Positions 9,872-20,289 of a DNA stretch of 57,263 nucleotides are shown here, in pieces (positions within the stretch are counted from its first letter, which is position 1; every line of letters begins with the position of its first letter). The notes under the pieces are model-generated. The model had not been told where the DNA came from and did not search any database. It saw only the letters and a list, made by a program, of their open reading frames with translations. The translations under genes and the position numbers were made by a program. The stretch is from an uncultured Methanobrevibacter sp. (GTDB taxonomy: Archaea > Methanobacteriota > Methanobacteria > Methanobacteriales > Methanobacteriaceae): the NCBI RefSeq assembly GCF_947170395.1, contig NZ_CAMVTE010000015.1, positions 1-57,263 on the forward strand, written 5' to 3'.

Positions 9872-10753
9872 TCAGATGATTTTTTCCCTAATCAAAAAGT
9901 TATATAATGCACCGACACATCCGCTTGCATTTCCAAAATGGCATTTCTCGATTGCAGGTTCGCTAATCGCTTCTCCGGATTTAACAGTGATAAATTCCCG
10001 AAAGCTTCGACGTATCTCATCAATCACCACATCCTGAGATGAAATTCCGCCGCCGATGCAGAACTTCTCCACGTCCAGTACGGACTGGATATTGACGATT
10101 CCGGCAGCTATTGTCCTTGAGTACTCCTTCAGTGCCTTTGCAGCAACCATATCTCCCACATGGTACTTTTCAAAGAACTCATAACTGTCCGTGAAATCTG
10201 AAATCAAGTTGGAATAACCGCCAATCTTTCCGAAGCGCTCTTCATTATCGGGATTTTCAAGACTACCTAACATACTTGAAAATTCCCCGGATGACCCGAA
10301 AGATCCCCGATAGAGCTTACCGTCAAGTATTATTCCACCAGCCACTTCCGTGCCGAGTCCGATAAACACGCCGTTTTTCACACCGGAGAGATTTCCCTTC
10401 CACAATTCCGCCAGAGCTCCGCATTTGCCGTCATTTTCAACCCACACTCTCTTCGAATATTTCTCCTCAAGAATTGATTTCAGCTCCAAATCGCAAATCC
10501 ACCTGAACGCTCCTGCAGTATGTGCGATTCCATCATCAACATTGATTTTTCCCGGAAATGACAGTGCAATGCCGTTAATGTTATCTAACATGGGAGCAAT
10601 TATTTCATCCAATGAGATTAAGAGTTTTCCGTCAGCTCTGTTAGTTTTCATTTCATTGATTTTGTAAATTTCCGCATTCCTGTCGGTGAGGATGTATTTT
10701 ATCGCTGTTCCTCCGACATCTATCGCCAGGTATCTTTCATCACACATAACCAA
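9872..10753 (-). CDS. ROK family sugar kinase-like protein
   Basis: A 293-residue member of the ROK (repressor, ORF, kinase) family, most likely a glucokinase or related hexose kinase. It has the phosphate-1 loop DVGGT (residues 12-16), the catalytic-type VENDGKCGALAE block near residue 105, and GIGTE-like FIGLGTEVAGGII. The usual ROK zinc motif (CxCGxxGCxE) is not seen, as in many archaeal ROK proteins, and no N-terminal HTH is present, so it is a kinase rather than a repressor. The start may be the first ATG or the one two codons on. It stands alone and downstream of the IS; its substrate cannot be read from context. Confidence 0.82.
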   Translation of the reverse strand: MVMCDERYLAIDVGGTAIKYILTDRNAEIYKINEMKTNRADGKLLISLDEIIAPMLDNINGIALSFPGKINVDDGIAHTAGAFRWICDLELKSILEEKYSKRVWVENDGKCGALAELWKGNLSGVKNGVFIGLGTEVAGGIILDGKLYRGSFGSSGEFSSMLGSLENPDNEERFGKIGGYSNLISDFTDSYEFFEKYHVGDMVAAKALKEYSRTIAAGIVNIQSVLDVEKFCIGGGISSQDVVIDEIRRSFREFITVKSGEAISEPAIEKCHFGNASGCVGALYNFLIREKII

Positions 10754-11183
10754 TCTCCTATGTTAATGTTTTTTCATTTCAGATATTAATGGTTATTGAC
10801 GGCTGATTATATTATGCTAACGTTTTTCACAAGCTATTCCACATTCCAGATTGCATGTCTCCCCAACTTTCATCTTTGGTGAATCTTAAATTTATCAGAT
10901 GAACCATCAGCCAAAATTTTACATAAAAAATAATCATTTTTCAGCAAACTCAAACAGTTCCTGGCTTTCAAATGCCAAATTTCCAAATTCCAAAAAATCA
11001 TCTTCACAATATGAAAAATCCTCACTAAATCACATTTTAAACCATATTTCATTCATAAATTTCAAAAAATCCTTAAATGAAATTCCCGCAATTTCCGAAA
11101 TTTAAAAAATAAGTTTTATATTGCTTGAAAATATATACAATATTATATCTTACTTGGATATAAATTTTAAAAAGGTTTTTATT
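10754..11183. other. 430-bp intergenic region between divergent ROK and giant adhesin genes
   Basis: Very AT-rich, with no convincing reading frame. Near the adhesin there is a TATA-like run (AAATATATACAATATTATAT around 11128-11147) that would serve the giant gene. The middle part (about 10900-11100) is A-rich with scattered ATTTCCAAATTCC-like words but no clear hairpin or repeat unit. Confidence 0.5.
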
Positions 11184-14100
11184 ATGATTAATAAAAAGGT
11201 AATGCTGGTGGCATGTCTGCTGCTGGCTTTCATAACCATCGGAGCTGTAAGCGCCGCAGATGACCTTGCAGCTGCCGATTTGGGTGGGGAAAACCAGAAT
11301 GTTATAGCTTCCCCAACTCAAGATAATTTGGATTTTGAAAAAACGGCTGTTGCTGATGACAATCTCGTCGGTAACGGCGAGCAGAAGGATTTGGATATAG
11401 ACTCAAGTGTTGTGCCTTCAAAGGCCAACATTTCAGATTATGTTGATTTTGATATTGCCCTGCCGGATGACTTCTACGGTGGAGTAACCTTTGAAATCTT
11501 TGCTGACGAGGAGAATACTTATAAATATGATTATTACTGTAGTGGTGAGGCATATATTCATGTGTACTGCCCTCCTGTCGGAACATACGCATGGAATTTG
11601 ACATTCAGTGACTTTTATGAAAACTACCGTCCGCTGACATTGACCGGCAACATTGAAATCGTCAAAAAGGATTTGACCTTTGAAAGTGATTTCGTTCCAT
11701 CAGAGGTTGTAGGAACTGATGAACATTATTTTGATATTCCGCTTCCTTCAGATTTCGAGGGTACTGTGGTATTCAAGTTAAACGAATCTGTGGTGTTTTC
11801 AGACACAAGTTTCATGTACTGGGATGACGTTGAGTATTATCCTCCTAGACTGGGTCTGTTCAACTGGAATCTCAGCCTTGAAAGCGACAGGTATAATCCG
11901 GTGACTTTGAACGGAACAATGAAAGTCCTCTATCTGCGCTACAATGTGCCTGAACATGTCATCATCGGTTCGGATGACAGAATTGATGTATATTTGGCGG
12001 AGGGTCTTGAAGGTACTGTAAAACTTCTCATTGACGGTGAGGAGTTCACATCCATTGATTTGGAGGACTACTGGGGCCATGCATCCATCGACATATCAGA
12101 TGTCACAGTTAAAAACCACACATATGAACTTATCTATTCCGATGATGATTACTTTGAAGGATTTTCCGTCAACGGAACATTCGATGTGGATTATGTCTTT
12201 GAGGCTTATGATAAGGATGTCATTTACGGCGACAGCGCAACTATCAGCGTTCGCCTTCCTTTTGACGCTTCAGGAAAACTCACAGCTGTTTTAAACGGCA
12301 AGACATTTGAACTTCCTTTCAACAGGTCAAATGACAGGGAAGGCACATTTAGCGTGGATATGGAACTGTCCAATTTCAGCCTTGGCGAAAACACAGTTGC
12401 CATTTCATACACAGAAAGCAAAAAGTATCCTAAAAAATCATTGAACGTTACAGTAAACACTTATACAAAAATCAGATACGAAGATGAAATGGACTTCACC
12501 AAAGACATTTCACTGATTTTGCCGCCATCAGCAAATGGCAATCTCATTGTAAGAATTGACGATAAGGACTTTGCAAACGTTTCAGGAAAAGCAGGCATAT
12601 TCAACGTTTCACTTTCCCAGCTTAAAATGGGAATATACGATCTGGGGGCATACTATGAGGGTGATGACTTTGAAGTGGGTTCCGTTTACGATTCATTTGA
12701 AATCACACCTAAAATCACAGCTCCTGATTTCGTCGGATACTACGAAGGAGCATTAGTCACAATTGAAGTGCCTCAAAACGTCAATGGCACTTTCAACATC
12801 TACAAGTTCAACGGAGAGTACTGGCAGGAAGATGAAGACTACATGACCCTGGTAAACTCCACACAAATCACAAACGGAAAGGCAACTGTCCTTATAACCA
12901 CATTCGATGACGGAAGCGAAGATGACTATAATGCAAACAACAGGTTCCGCCTGGAATTTGTAAGCGAAGACTACACATACAAGCATACATACCGTCCGAC
13001 AATGAAATATTACGAAAGGGACATTGACTTTGAAATTGACGTTCCTGATATCGTAAATGGCAAGAGGATGGAGTGCATAGTTCACGATAAAATGGACAGG
13101 ACATATGAAATCTATTTCGATGATGTCTTTTATGCTACCGCAAGGCCTGATTACGACTATGATCTTGAAGAATACACAATAGTGTTGTACCCTGAAAAAT
13201 TGGACTTCACAAAACACAAAATAGAATTCAGATATGAGGATTCAGACGGTTTTTATGTTTCCAAAAACAGAGCATACTTCTTCAATGTCACATACATTGC
13301 ATTTGACATTCCAAAAGAAATCGTACTGCAGGATTATGCATATGCGTCTGTCGATGAAAGTCTGAAAGGAAACCTTACCCTTTTCATTGACGGCGTGCAA
13401 TATGATGTCATAAACATTGATGAATGGCATTCACCGTACTTCAGCATTGAGGATCTGGATTTCGCCACTCATGACTGGGAGATGGTTTACTCAGGAGATG
13501 CAACCCACGATAAAGTGACATTCACAGGTTCATTCAATTTCACATACTCTATGGACGCTGAACTTAAAGAGGACGGCAAAACCTATGCAGTAGTGGTCCG
13601 CATGCCTTATGATGTAAAATCTGATGTCACACTAAACTTCAACGGCAAAAAATACACTGCCAGAGCACACGACTACACAGAATTTGTCATCGACAATGTT
13701 AAAATGGGAGAAAACGAATATAGCGTAACTTACGCAGGTGACGACAAATATCCTGCCAAGACAATTTCAAATTCCTATTACAAAGCTCCGTCAATTTCAA
13801 TTGAAGGGGATAAGGTTGTCATAGATTCATTTTCAAATTCAACAGGTGCCCTTGTTGTCAGTATTGATGAGACAGAATTCAAAACAGTAAACCTTACAGA
13901 CGGTAAGGCAAGCGTTGATTTAAGCGGACTTGACTTGGGTGAATACGAACTCTATGCAAGATATGTCGGTGATGACTATAAAATAGGCTCAATATTTGTT
14001 TATTATGACAACTACAATATAACCTACCCTGACTATGTCGGAATTGAAGAGGGAGCACTCATTACAGTAAACATGTCTGGCAACTACAGCGGAAAGTTAA

Positions 14101-17100
14101 TCATCCAGCACAGGGTTTTTGTTGACTATGACTGGTATGATGGTCCTATATATGAAAATGTGGTTGTAAACACAACAGACATCATCAACGGATATGCAAG
14201 CGTAAGGCTTACAGAATTTGATGGAATCACACCTAAATGGAGCGAAAAGCCTCAAAACAGATACATAATAACCGTTGCTTTGGATAACGGCACAGAATAT
14301 AGCGAATACTATTTCCCGACTGTTCTTCCAAAAAGTTCAGATTTCGGATTTGACATCAGCATGCCTTCCGAGGTATTGAAACGCAGTTATGTTGAAGTTG
14401 AGACAAACATACCTTACAGAAACGACAAGGACTCAAATGCAGGTTATGCAAACGTCTATATTGACGGTGACTACTACAGAAGATTCTACGATGACATTTC
14501 ATTGGACGTCAGCGATTTGGACTACGGAACTCACACTGTAACTGTCCAGTTCTCAGGTGACGAGTATTATCTTGCCAAAAACGCATCAGCATCATTCAAC
14601 GTAACCTGCATGGTCGCCGATAAACTAGGTGAAGTTGGAATATATGGAGATTCCACTTATGCTTCCGGAATCTACTTCGATGAAAACACAACAGGATTTG
14701 TAAATGTTTATCTTGACGGTAAAGTTATAAGCACTGATTTCGCATCCCTGTATGTGGGTGTTGAGTTGGCCAACCTTACTGTTGGAGACCACACATTGAA
14801 AGTCGTCTATTCAGGTGACGCCAGCCATGAGGCACTCACCAGAATCCAGAATTTCACAGTCGTATACGGAGGATACATCAACGATGTGCGCTGCTATGAA
14901 AACGACACAACCATTCAGGTGAGAGTAGTTGACAACGCAACCGGAAACGTCGAGCTTACAGTTGACGGCAAAAAGTACACACAAAAAGCTGAAGAAGGAT
15001 GGGCAGAATTCCACATAGATGAAATTGCTCCGGGCGTTTATGAAGCGGCCGCAAAATATCTTGGTGACGGCAATTATCCTGCCTACGACATTTCATCACA
15101 AAACATTACTGTCGAATCAGGACTTGCTCCACGCTCACCGTTCATCAAAGGCTATGAAGATTCATATATCGAAGTAACTCCTAAAGATGAAGTGATAATT
15201 GCACTTGAACTTCCTGAAGGCGCAGAAGGAAAACTCATTGTCGAGCTTGACGATAAAGTCTACGGCTCTGCAGATTTGGAAAACGGAAAGGCATACGTAA
15301 ACCTCACAGGTCTTGACTATGGCTATTATGACATTTATGCATATTACTCCGGTGACTATGATGGCAGAGTATATTCACTTTACGGAGCAATAAGCGTTAA
15401 TCCTAAATACGGTGATTACAACAGCTCATATGTTTTCGGCAGTGAAGTTGTCATTCCGATAGAGTTTGTAAGCGACATGAACGGAGACCTTCTGGTTTCT
15501 GACATTGACGACAAGCTTGTCATGAATCAGACTGTTGCGGACGGAAAAGTCACTCTCAACCTTACAGACAAAGTTAAATTAGGCCATAATCGTTTTAGTC
15601 TTGTCTTTAAGGGCGACAAGTATCACTTTGAAGGTTCAGTTGTAGTCTTTATTTCTCCTGTAGTGGAATATCCGCAAACAATGACTGCAGGTGATGATGA
15701 ATATGTAGTATACACATTCCCTGAAGGATTCAACGGCAATATAACTGTCTATTTCAGAGGAGATACTCGTGTAGTAATCGAACAGCAGCTCAAAGACGGT
15801 AAGGCAATCATACCGCTTTTCAATTTCTCAGCAGACAGATATGTATTCTCATTTGAATATGTTGATGAAAACACCCATATTGCCTCACATTACTACGATA
15901 ACCTTATATTGAAAGTGCTTAAAAAAGAGGCTGATGTGGAGGTTTCCAAATCAGATAAGGGCATTAAAGTCACATTTGACGACAACGTAACCGGTGAGGT
16001 CATTGCCAAAATCGGTGATGAGTACTTATACGGCGTACTTGATGATGGTGAAGTCACATTCGATGCAACTGCTGATGAAGTCGAAATTTTCTACTCCGGT
16101 GATAAAAACTACGCCGGGTTTAAAAACAGGGCAGTTAACGTAACTGAAGAAAAAACAGACCTCATTGACCCTAACCTCACAGTTAAAGCATCAGACATTG
16201 ACGTCGGCGGGGTTGCTGTTGTTAACATCCAGGCAAACTCTACCTTAAACGCAAACGCAACACTGACCGTAAACAAAGTCGACTATACAATTGTCATCAA
16301 AAACGGTAAGGCAACCAAATCCTTTGAAAATCTCACAGCAGGCAAATATGACGTGACCGTAAAATTCGATGGAAATGACGTATTTGCTAAAGCCAAAGCC
16401 ACAGCATCATTCAATGTAGACAAACTTGCCGCACAAATCGCAATCGATTCAGCTGACAGGATTGCAGAAGGATCAAACCTCACTGTTAAAGTGACAGTTC
16501 CGGGCGCAACCGGTACAGTTACAGTAAACGGCAAAAAATACACATTGACTAACGGCGCTGCAGATGCAACAATTGCAAACGTTGAAGCCGGAAACCTTAC
16601 AGTTGAAGTCAAATACTCAGGTGACGATAAATATCTCGACGCTTCAAAAACCAAAACAGTTACTGTCTATGCCAAAAAGGACGCAGGCCTTGCAGCCGAC
16701 AACGTCAAAATCAATGTCGGAGATGTTGGCCTAATCAATATCTCAATAGATAAGGACGCAACAGGCAGGCTCACAGTAAACGGAACTGAAGTAAGCATAA
16801 CCAACGGAAGTGCAAAATACGAAATCAGGAATTTGTCTGCCGGCAACTACGCATACACCATTGCCTTTGCAGGCGATGATTTGTTCAAGGCCGGTGAGGT
16901 ATCCGTAAACGTCACAGTCGAGAAGGTTAACGCATCTGATGTTGAAATCCCTCAGACAGTTTCAGAAAAAGATTCAAATCTCACTTTCGAAATGCCTGAA
17001 GATGCAACAGGAAACGTGACAGTTACCGTAAACGGCAAGGACTATCCTGCTTCAATCAAAAACGGAAAAGTCAGCGTCACTTTAGACAAGCTTCCTAAAG

Positions 17101-18047
17101 GCAGCTACGATTACACCGTAACATACTCAGGTGACGACAAATACTCTGCGTTCACCAAATCCGGTGTAATTAAAGTCGATGACATCTACACATACATTTC
17201 CATTACTCAGGTAACCGGCAAATGTGTGGTTGAAGGGGTACTGAAAGACATTGAAGGAAACGCAATTGCAAATGCTGAACTCGCAGTTAAAGTGGGCTCA
17301 TCAAACATGACTGTTAAAACAGATGAAAAAGGAGCATTCACTCTCCAGGCCCGTGACAACACCCAGGTTACAGTAATCTTTGAAGGTAAAGACGCATTCA
17401 TGGCTTCAAACACTACAGTAACCCTTAAAAACATTGTCCCCGTAAGGGTCGCTACAAAAATCATCGGTGAAAACTACACCCAATACGCAGTGGATTACTT
17501 CGCCGGTGAAAGGGGAGGCTACTTCAAAGTCAAATTAACAGACGCAAGCGGCGCACCGCTGGTAAATAAAACAGTAAACATCGGATACAACGGTAAATGC
17601 CTAATTCTGGTAAGTGATGATGACGGATTTGTACAGGTACAAATCAACCTGCTTGCTGCAAACACCTTAACATTTGCTGTAGCATTTTTAGGTGATGATA
17701 AATACGACGCTTCATTTGAAGTATACAAAATCACCATCAACAAAAAGACCACAAGTCTCACCGCTCCGGCAAAAACATACAAGGCAAGCGCAAAAACCAA
17801 ATCCTACACAGTAACCCTTAAAACAATCAAGGGTTCATCAGCAGACGGCAAAACATATCTCGGATCTGGTAAGACAATTACATTATCCGTAAACGGCAAG
17901 ACCTACACAGCAAAAACAAACGCTAAAGGTCAGGCAACCTTCAAGTTGAACATCAACAAGAAAGGAACCTTCAAAGCCACCGTCAGCTACGCAGGTGACA
18001 ACACATACGCTTCCAGTAAAACAACCGCAAATATAAAAATTAACTAG
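11184..18047 (+). CDS. Giant adhesin-like secreted protein with Ig-like (Big) repeats, 2287 residues
   Basis: The start at ATG 11184 places a signal peptide (MINKKVMLVACLLLAFITIG, then AVSAAD) at the N-terminus; an upstream ATG at 11121 would bury it. The rest is a chain of roughly 80-100-residue Ig-like/Big domains, recognisable by recurring strand motifs (GTVKLLIDG, GKLIVELDD, YSGDDKYL, VTVNGKTY). The YxGD pattern occurs in most units. Repeats diverge near the N-terminus and become more alike after about residue 1650, ending in a domain with GKATFKL and YAGDNTYASSKTT. There is no C-terminal membrane helix, so it is probably held by binding cell-wall polymers through the basic tail (inference). 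Likely role: adhesion to partner cells or surfaces. Confidence 0.85.
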   Translation: MINKKVMLVACLLLAFITIGAVSAADDLAAADLGGENQNVIASPTQDNLDFEKTAVADDNLVGNGEQKDLDIDSSVVPSKANISDYVDFDIALPDDFYGGVTFEIFADEENTYKYDYYCSGEAYIHVYCPPVGTYAWNLTFSDFYENYRPLTLTGNIEIVKKDLTFESDFVPSEVVGTDEHYFDIPLPSDFEGTVVFKLNESVVFSDTSFMYWDDVEYYPPRLGLFNWNLSLESDRYNPVTLNGTMKVLYLRYNVPEHVIIGSDDRIDVYLAEGLEGTVKLLIDGEEFTSIDLEDYWGHASIDISDVTVKNHTYELIYSDDDYFEGFSVNGTFDVDYVFEAYDKDVIYGDSATISVRLPFDASGKLTAVLNGKTFELPFNRSNDREGTFSVDMELSNFSLGENTVAISYTESKKYPKKSLNVTVNTYTKIRYEDEMDFTKDISLILPPSANGNLIVRIDDKDFANVSGKAGIFNVSLSQLKMGIYDLGAYYEGDDFEVGSVYDSFEITPKITAPDFVGYYEGALVTIEVPQNVNGTFNIYKFNGEYWQEDEDYMTLVNSTQITNGKATVLITTFDDGSEDDYNANNRFRLEFVSEDYTYKHTYRPTMKYYERDIDFEIDVPDIVNGKRMECIVHDKMDRTYEIYFDDVFYATARPDYDYDLEEYTIVLYPEKLDFTKHKIEFRYEDSDGFYVSKNRAYFFNVTYIAFDIPKEIVLQDYAYASVDESLKGNLTLFIDGVQYDVINIDEWHSPYFSIEDLDFATHDWEMVYSGDATHDKVTFTGSFNFTYSMDAELKEDGKTYAVVVRMPYDVKSDVTLNFNGKKYTARAHDYTEFVIDNVKMGENEYSVTYAGDDKYPAKTISNSYYKAPSISIEGDKVVIDSFSNSTGALVVSIDETEFKTVNLTDGKASVDLSGLDLGEYELYARYVGDDYKIGSIFVYYDNYNITYPDYVGIEEGALITVNMSGNYSGKLIIQHRVFVDYDWYDGPIYENVVVNTTDIINGYASVRLTEFDGITPKWSEKPQNRYIITVALDNGTEYSEYYFPTVLPKSSDFGFDISMPSEVLKRSYVEVETNIPYRNDKDSNAGYANVYIDGDYYRRFYDDISLDVSDLDYGTHTVTVQFSGDEYYLAKNASASFNVTCMVADKLGEVGIYGDSTYASGIYFDENTTGFVNVYLDGKVISTDFASLYVGVELANLTVGDHTLKVVYSGDASHEALTRIQNFTVVYGGYINDVRCYENDTTIQVRVVDNATGNVELTVDGKKYTQKAEEGWAEFHIDEIAPGVYEAAAKYLGDGNYPAYDISSQNITVESGLAPRSPFIKGYEDSYIEVTPKDEVIIALELPEGAEGKLIVELDDKVYGSADLENGKAYVNLTGLDYGYYDIYAYYSGDYDGRVYSLYGAISVNPKYGDYNSSYVFGSEVVIPIEFVSDMNGDLLVSDIDDKLVMNQTVADGKVTLNLTDKVKLGHNRFSLVFKGDKYHFEGSVVVFISPVVEYPQTMTAGDDEYVVYTFPEGFNGNITVYFRGDTRVVIEQQLKDGKAIIPLFNFSADRYVFSFEYVDENTHIASHYYDNLILKVLKKEADVEVSKSDKGIKVTFDDNVTGEVIAKIGDEYLYGVLDDGEVTFDATADEVEIFYSGDKNYAGFKNRAVNVTEEKTDLIDPNLTVKASDIDVGGVAVVNIQANSTLNANATLTVNKVDYTIVIKNGKATKSFENLTAGKYDVTVKFDGNDVFAKAKATASFNVDKLAAQIAIDSADRIAEGSNLTVKVTVPGATGTVTVNGKKYTLTNGAADATIANVEAGNLTVEVKYSGDDKYLDASKTKTVTVYAKKDAGLAADNVKINVGDVGLINISIDKDATGRLTVNGTEVSITNGSAKYEIRNLSAGNYAYTIAFAGDDLFKAGEVSVNVTVEKVNASDVEIPQTVSEKDSNLTFEMPEDATGNVTVTVNGKDYPASIKNGKVSVTLDKLPKGSYDYTVTYSGDDKYSAFTKSGVIKVDDIYTYISITQVTGKCVVEGVLKDIEGNAIANAELAVKVGSSNMTVKTDEKGAFTLQARDNTQVTVIFEGKDAFMASNTTVTLKNIVPVRVATKIIGENYTQYAVDYFAGERGGYFKVKLTDASGAPLVNKTVNIGYNGKCLILVSDDDGFVQVQINLLAANTLTFAVAFLGDDKYDASFEVYKITINKKTTSLTAPAKTYKASAKTKSYTVTLKTIKGSSADGKTYLGSGKTITLSVNGKTYTAKTNAKGQATFKLNINKKGTFKATVSYAGDNTYASSKTTANIKIN

Positions 18048-18081
18048 AGAGATTGAATTCTCTCTACTTCTTTTCTTTTTA
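18046..18081 (+). terminator. Intrinsic terminator after the giant adhesin
   Basis: The stem AGAGAGA (18046-18052) pairs with TCTCTCT (18059-18065) across a 6-base loop and overlaps the stop codon; CTTCTTTTCTTTTT follows. Confidence 0.7.
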
Positions 18082-18209
18082 ATATCAAAATTGCTCTCAG
18101 TTCGTAAAATTGTTCTATCTTTGTAATAATGCTTTGAACTTAAAAGAAAAACTATTTATACTTTTTAAAACAATATATCAAATGTTACAATAAAGTAAGG
18201 TTTGATAAT

Positions 18210-19328
18210 ATGGGTAATAGGGCAAAAATAAATCCGAAAATGATGCAATGGGCCAGGCTTCGTGCAGGCTTTACAAATGGATATGAGGATGATTTACCCC
18301 TTGATATTAAAACTAGATACCATAAATGGGAAAAAGGGGATGTATATCCCACATGGAAACAATTAAGAAAGGTCAGTCAAAAATTTAATGTGCCTACAGC
18401 CTTCTTTTTCATGGACCAGCCACCTATTTTAAATGAGTTGCCAACTTTGATTAATTATCGCAAACTGGACTTTGAATCCATTCCGGGTGAAAATTCACCT
18501 GCTTTAATTGAATGCATTCATAAATCAGAAAGAAGAAGGCTTATTTTTAGGGAATTGCTTGAAGAGTTGAATGAGGATGTTATAAAATTTGAAATACCCA
18601 ATTTGACCCATAATAAAAAAATGTTTTCAAATTATATTCGTGATGTGTTGGATGTTTCTTTAGAAACTCAAAAATCTTGGTATATTGAAAAGAAACATTA
18701 CTCCTATCTGAATAATTGGAAAAATATCATTACAAAAAAATTAGGAGTGCTTATATTTGAAACTGAAGGTGTTTTTATTAATGAGATGAGAGGATTATGC
18801 ATTTTTCACGATGAAATGCCCATAATTTTACTGAATGGAAAAGACAGTCCAAATGGAAGGATATTCACATTATTCCATGAGTTAACACATTTGCTGTTGG
18901 GTGAAAGTGCAATATGTGGTGATGATTTGGATAGGGATATTGAAATTTTCTGCAATTCCGTTGCAGGAGAATTTTTAGTGCCAGGATGCGATTTGTTTGA
19001 AAATATTGACGAATCAGTAAAAGATTTGTCTAACAGATATGGCGTAAGTCAGCACGTGATTTATAGGCGATTGCTTGACACTAAAAACATTTCCCAGGCA
19101 GAATATAATTTAAGAACAGAACAGGATTTTGAGAATAATGGGAATGTTAACTTTGATGAATCTGGTGGAAATTATTTATATAACCAAATTAAATACAATG
19201 GAAGGCCATTTTATGCGCTGATTTTGGAGGCATATGATAGTGGAATAATAACTTCCCTTGAATTTTCTAAATTTGCTAATCTAGGTCAAAATCAAATCCC
19301 AAAACTACAGGAAATATTGTTTGGGTGA
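18210..19328 (+). CDS. XRE-type HTH plus ImmA/IrrE metallopeptidase, likely antitoxin
   Basis: A 372-residue protein with an N-terminal lambda-repressor-like HTH (residues about 8-70, with TRYHKWEKGDVYPTWKQL as the recognition part) and a C-terminal ImmA/IrrE (DUF955, COG2856) domain with zinc-peptidase motif HELTH at 223-227. COG2856 proteins with an HTH often act as antitoxins or as proteases that remove a repressor. The next gene is a PIN-like DUF4411 protein, a common partner, with the TGA stop only six bases before its ATG. The pair is best read as a toxin-antitoxin module with this gene as regulator and antitoxin. AAGGTTTGAT precedes the ATG. Confidence 0.87.
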   Translation: MGNRAKINPKMMQWARLRAGFTNGYEDDLPLDIKTRYHKWEKGDVYPTWKQLRKVSQKFNVPTAFFFMDQPPILNELPTLINYRKLDFESIPGENSPALIECIHKSERRRLIFRELLEELNEDVIKFEIPNLTHNKKMFSNYIRDVLDVSLETQKSWYIEKKHYSYLNNWKNIITKKLGVLIFETEGVFINEMRGLCIFHDEMPIILLNGKDSPNGRIFTLFHELTHLLLGESAICGDDLDRDIEIFCNSVAGEFLVPGCDLFENIDESVKDLSNRYGVSQHVIYRRLLDTKNISQAEYNLRTEQDFENNGNVNFDESGGNYLYNQIKYNGRPFYALILEAYDSGIITSLEFSKFANLGQNQIPKLQEILFG

Positions 19329-19334
19329 TTGGCA

Positions 19335-19802
19335 ATGGTAAAATATGTTATTGATGCATCTTCCCTTATTGAATTGGAAGTGCGTTATCCTATTGATATT
19401 CCTATTTTTCAACCGATATACCATAAATTAAATCAAATGTTTGAATGTGGTGAATTATTCTCTGTTAGGGAAGCATTTGAGGAATTAAAAGATTCTCAAA
19501 GTTATTGGGATGATTATGAAGAATATTTTAGAGAACTTACCGATAAAGAATCAGGTAATGTGGCGGAATTATTAAATTCCGAAGAATTTTCTGTATTTAT
19601 CTCTCACGGTATGAATGAAAATGATGGTTATTGGGCTGATCCTCATTTGATAGCATGTGCTATGGCAGATTCTGACATTACTGTGGTTTCTGAAGAGAGT
19701 TCCAGAAATCATCCTCAAAGAAGTATGCCCTTTGTTTGTGAACAATTGGGTGTCCGTTGCATTAAAGTGTTGCAATTTTTGGATGAAATTAATATTAGGT
19801 AA
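19335..19802 (+). CDS. DUF4411 PIN-like protein, probable toxin
   Basis: A 155-residue protein opening with the PIN-type VIDASSLIELE, followed by a conserved YPIDIP element, a helical middle, the acidic ADPHLIACAMADSDITVVSEE block and an LGVRCIKVLQFL end. This is the pattern of DUF4411, a PIN-like nuclease family; the aspartates in VIDAS and WADPHL are the expected metal ligands. TTG at 19329 is an alternative start six bases earlier. By position it is the toxin partner of the upstream ImmA/IrrE gene, probably an RNase (family inference; no activity shown here). Confidence 0.8.
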   Translation: MVKYVIDASSLIELEVRYPIDIPIFQPIYHKLNQMFECGELFSVREAFEELKDSQSYWDDYEEYFRELTDKESGNVAELLNSEEFSVFISHGMNENDGYWADPHLIACAMADSDITVVSEESSRNHPQRSMPFVCEQLGVRCIKVLQFLDEINIR

Positions 19803-19828
19803 TCAAAATAAATTAATGGGGAAAATTC

Positions 19829-20192
19829 ATGCTGGTTACTATTTTAACTCAAATCGATGGTTTCATGTACTGTCCGGTTTTGATTATAGTAATGACAATC
19901 GTCGAACTTTATTTTAGAATAAAAACAAAGGGCGTTCAGATAAGACTGTTTCGGGAGTCGGTAAGACTTCTTTTTGAACCTTCATATGATAAGGATTCTA
20001 TATCCTCTCTTCAGGTGATGCTTGTATCCACTGCCTCAAGGGTCGAAACAGGTAACATCATCGGTGTTTCAACCACAATATTGCAATAGGATGTTTGAAA
20101 GACTTCAAAAAACAGATAAAACTGGTATGAACCCTTTTTTCAGGCCATCCGATATGGGCCTCAACGAGGCAGAACTCGACTGGTGGAAGTAG
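19829..20192 (+). pseudogene. Alanine/Na+ symporter (AGCS) gene, internally deleted
   Basis: The first 84 codons from ATG 19829 (ribosome site ATGGGGA) match the N-terminus of the sodium:alanine symporter family: GFMYCPVLIIVMTIVELYF as first helix, then SSLQVMLVSTASRVETGNII, which normally reads SRVGTGNI. The frame ends at a TAG after VSTTILQ. Directly after it, 20091-20192 encodes a hydrophilic C-terminal tail (NPFFRPSDMGLNEAELDWWK) in another frame. More than 300 residues between the two ends are missing, so a large internal deletion has destroyed the transporter. Confidence 0.78.
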
Positions 20193-20289
20193 CTTTGCCG
20201 ACTCTAAAACTTATATAACTTGAATTATATATAATAAATGGGTTGTTGGAAATGCATTTCCAACCAACATTTTTTTAGGAGAAATATTC

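Noticed and set aside
11121..11183. Longer N-terminus for the giant adhesin
   Set aside because: Starting at 11121 would put 21 polar residues before a clear signal peptide.
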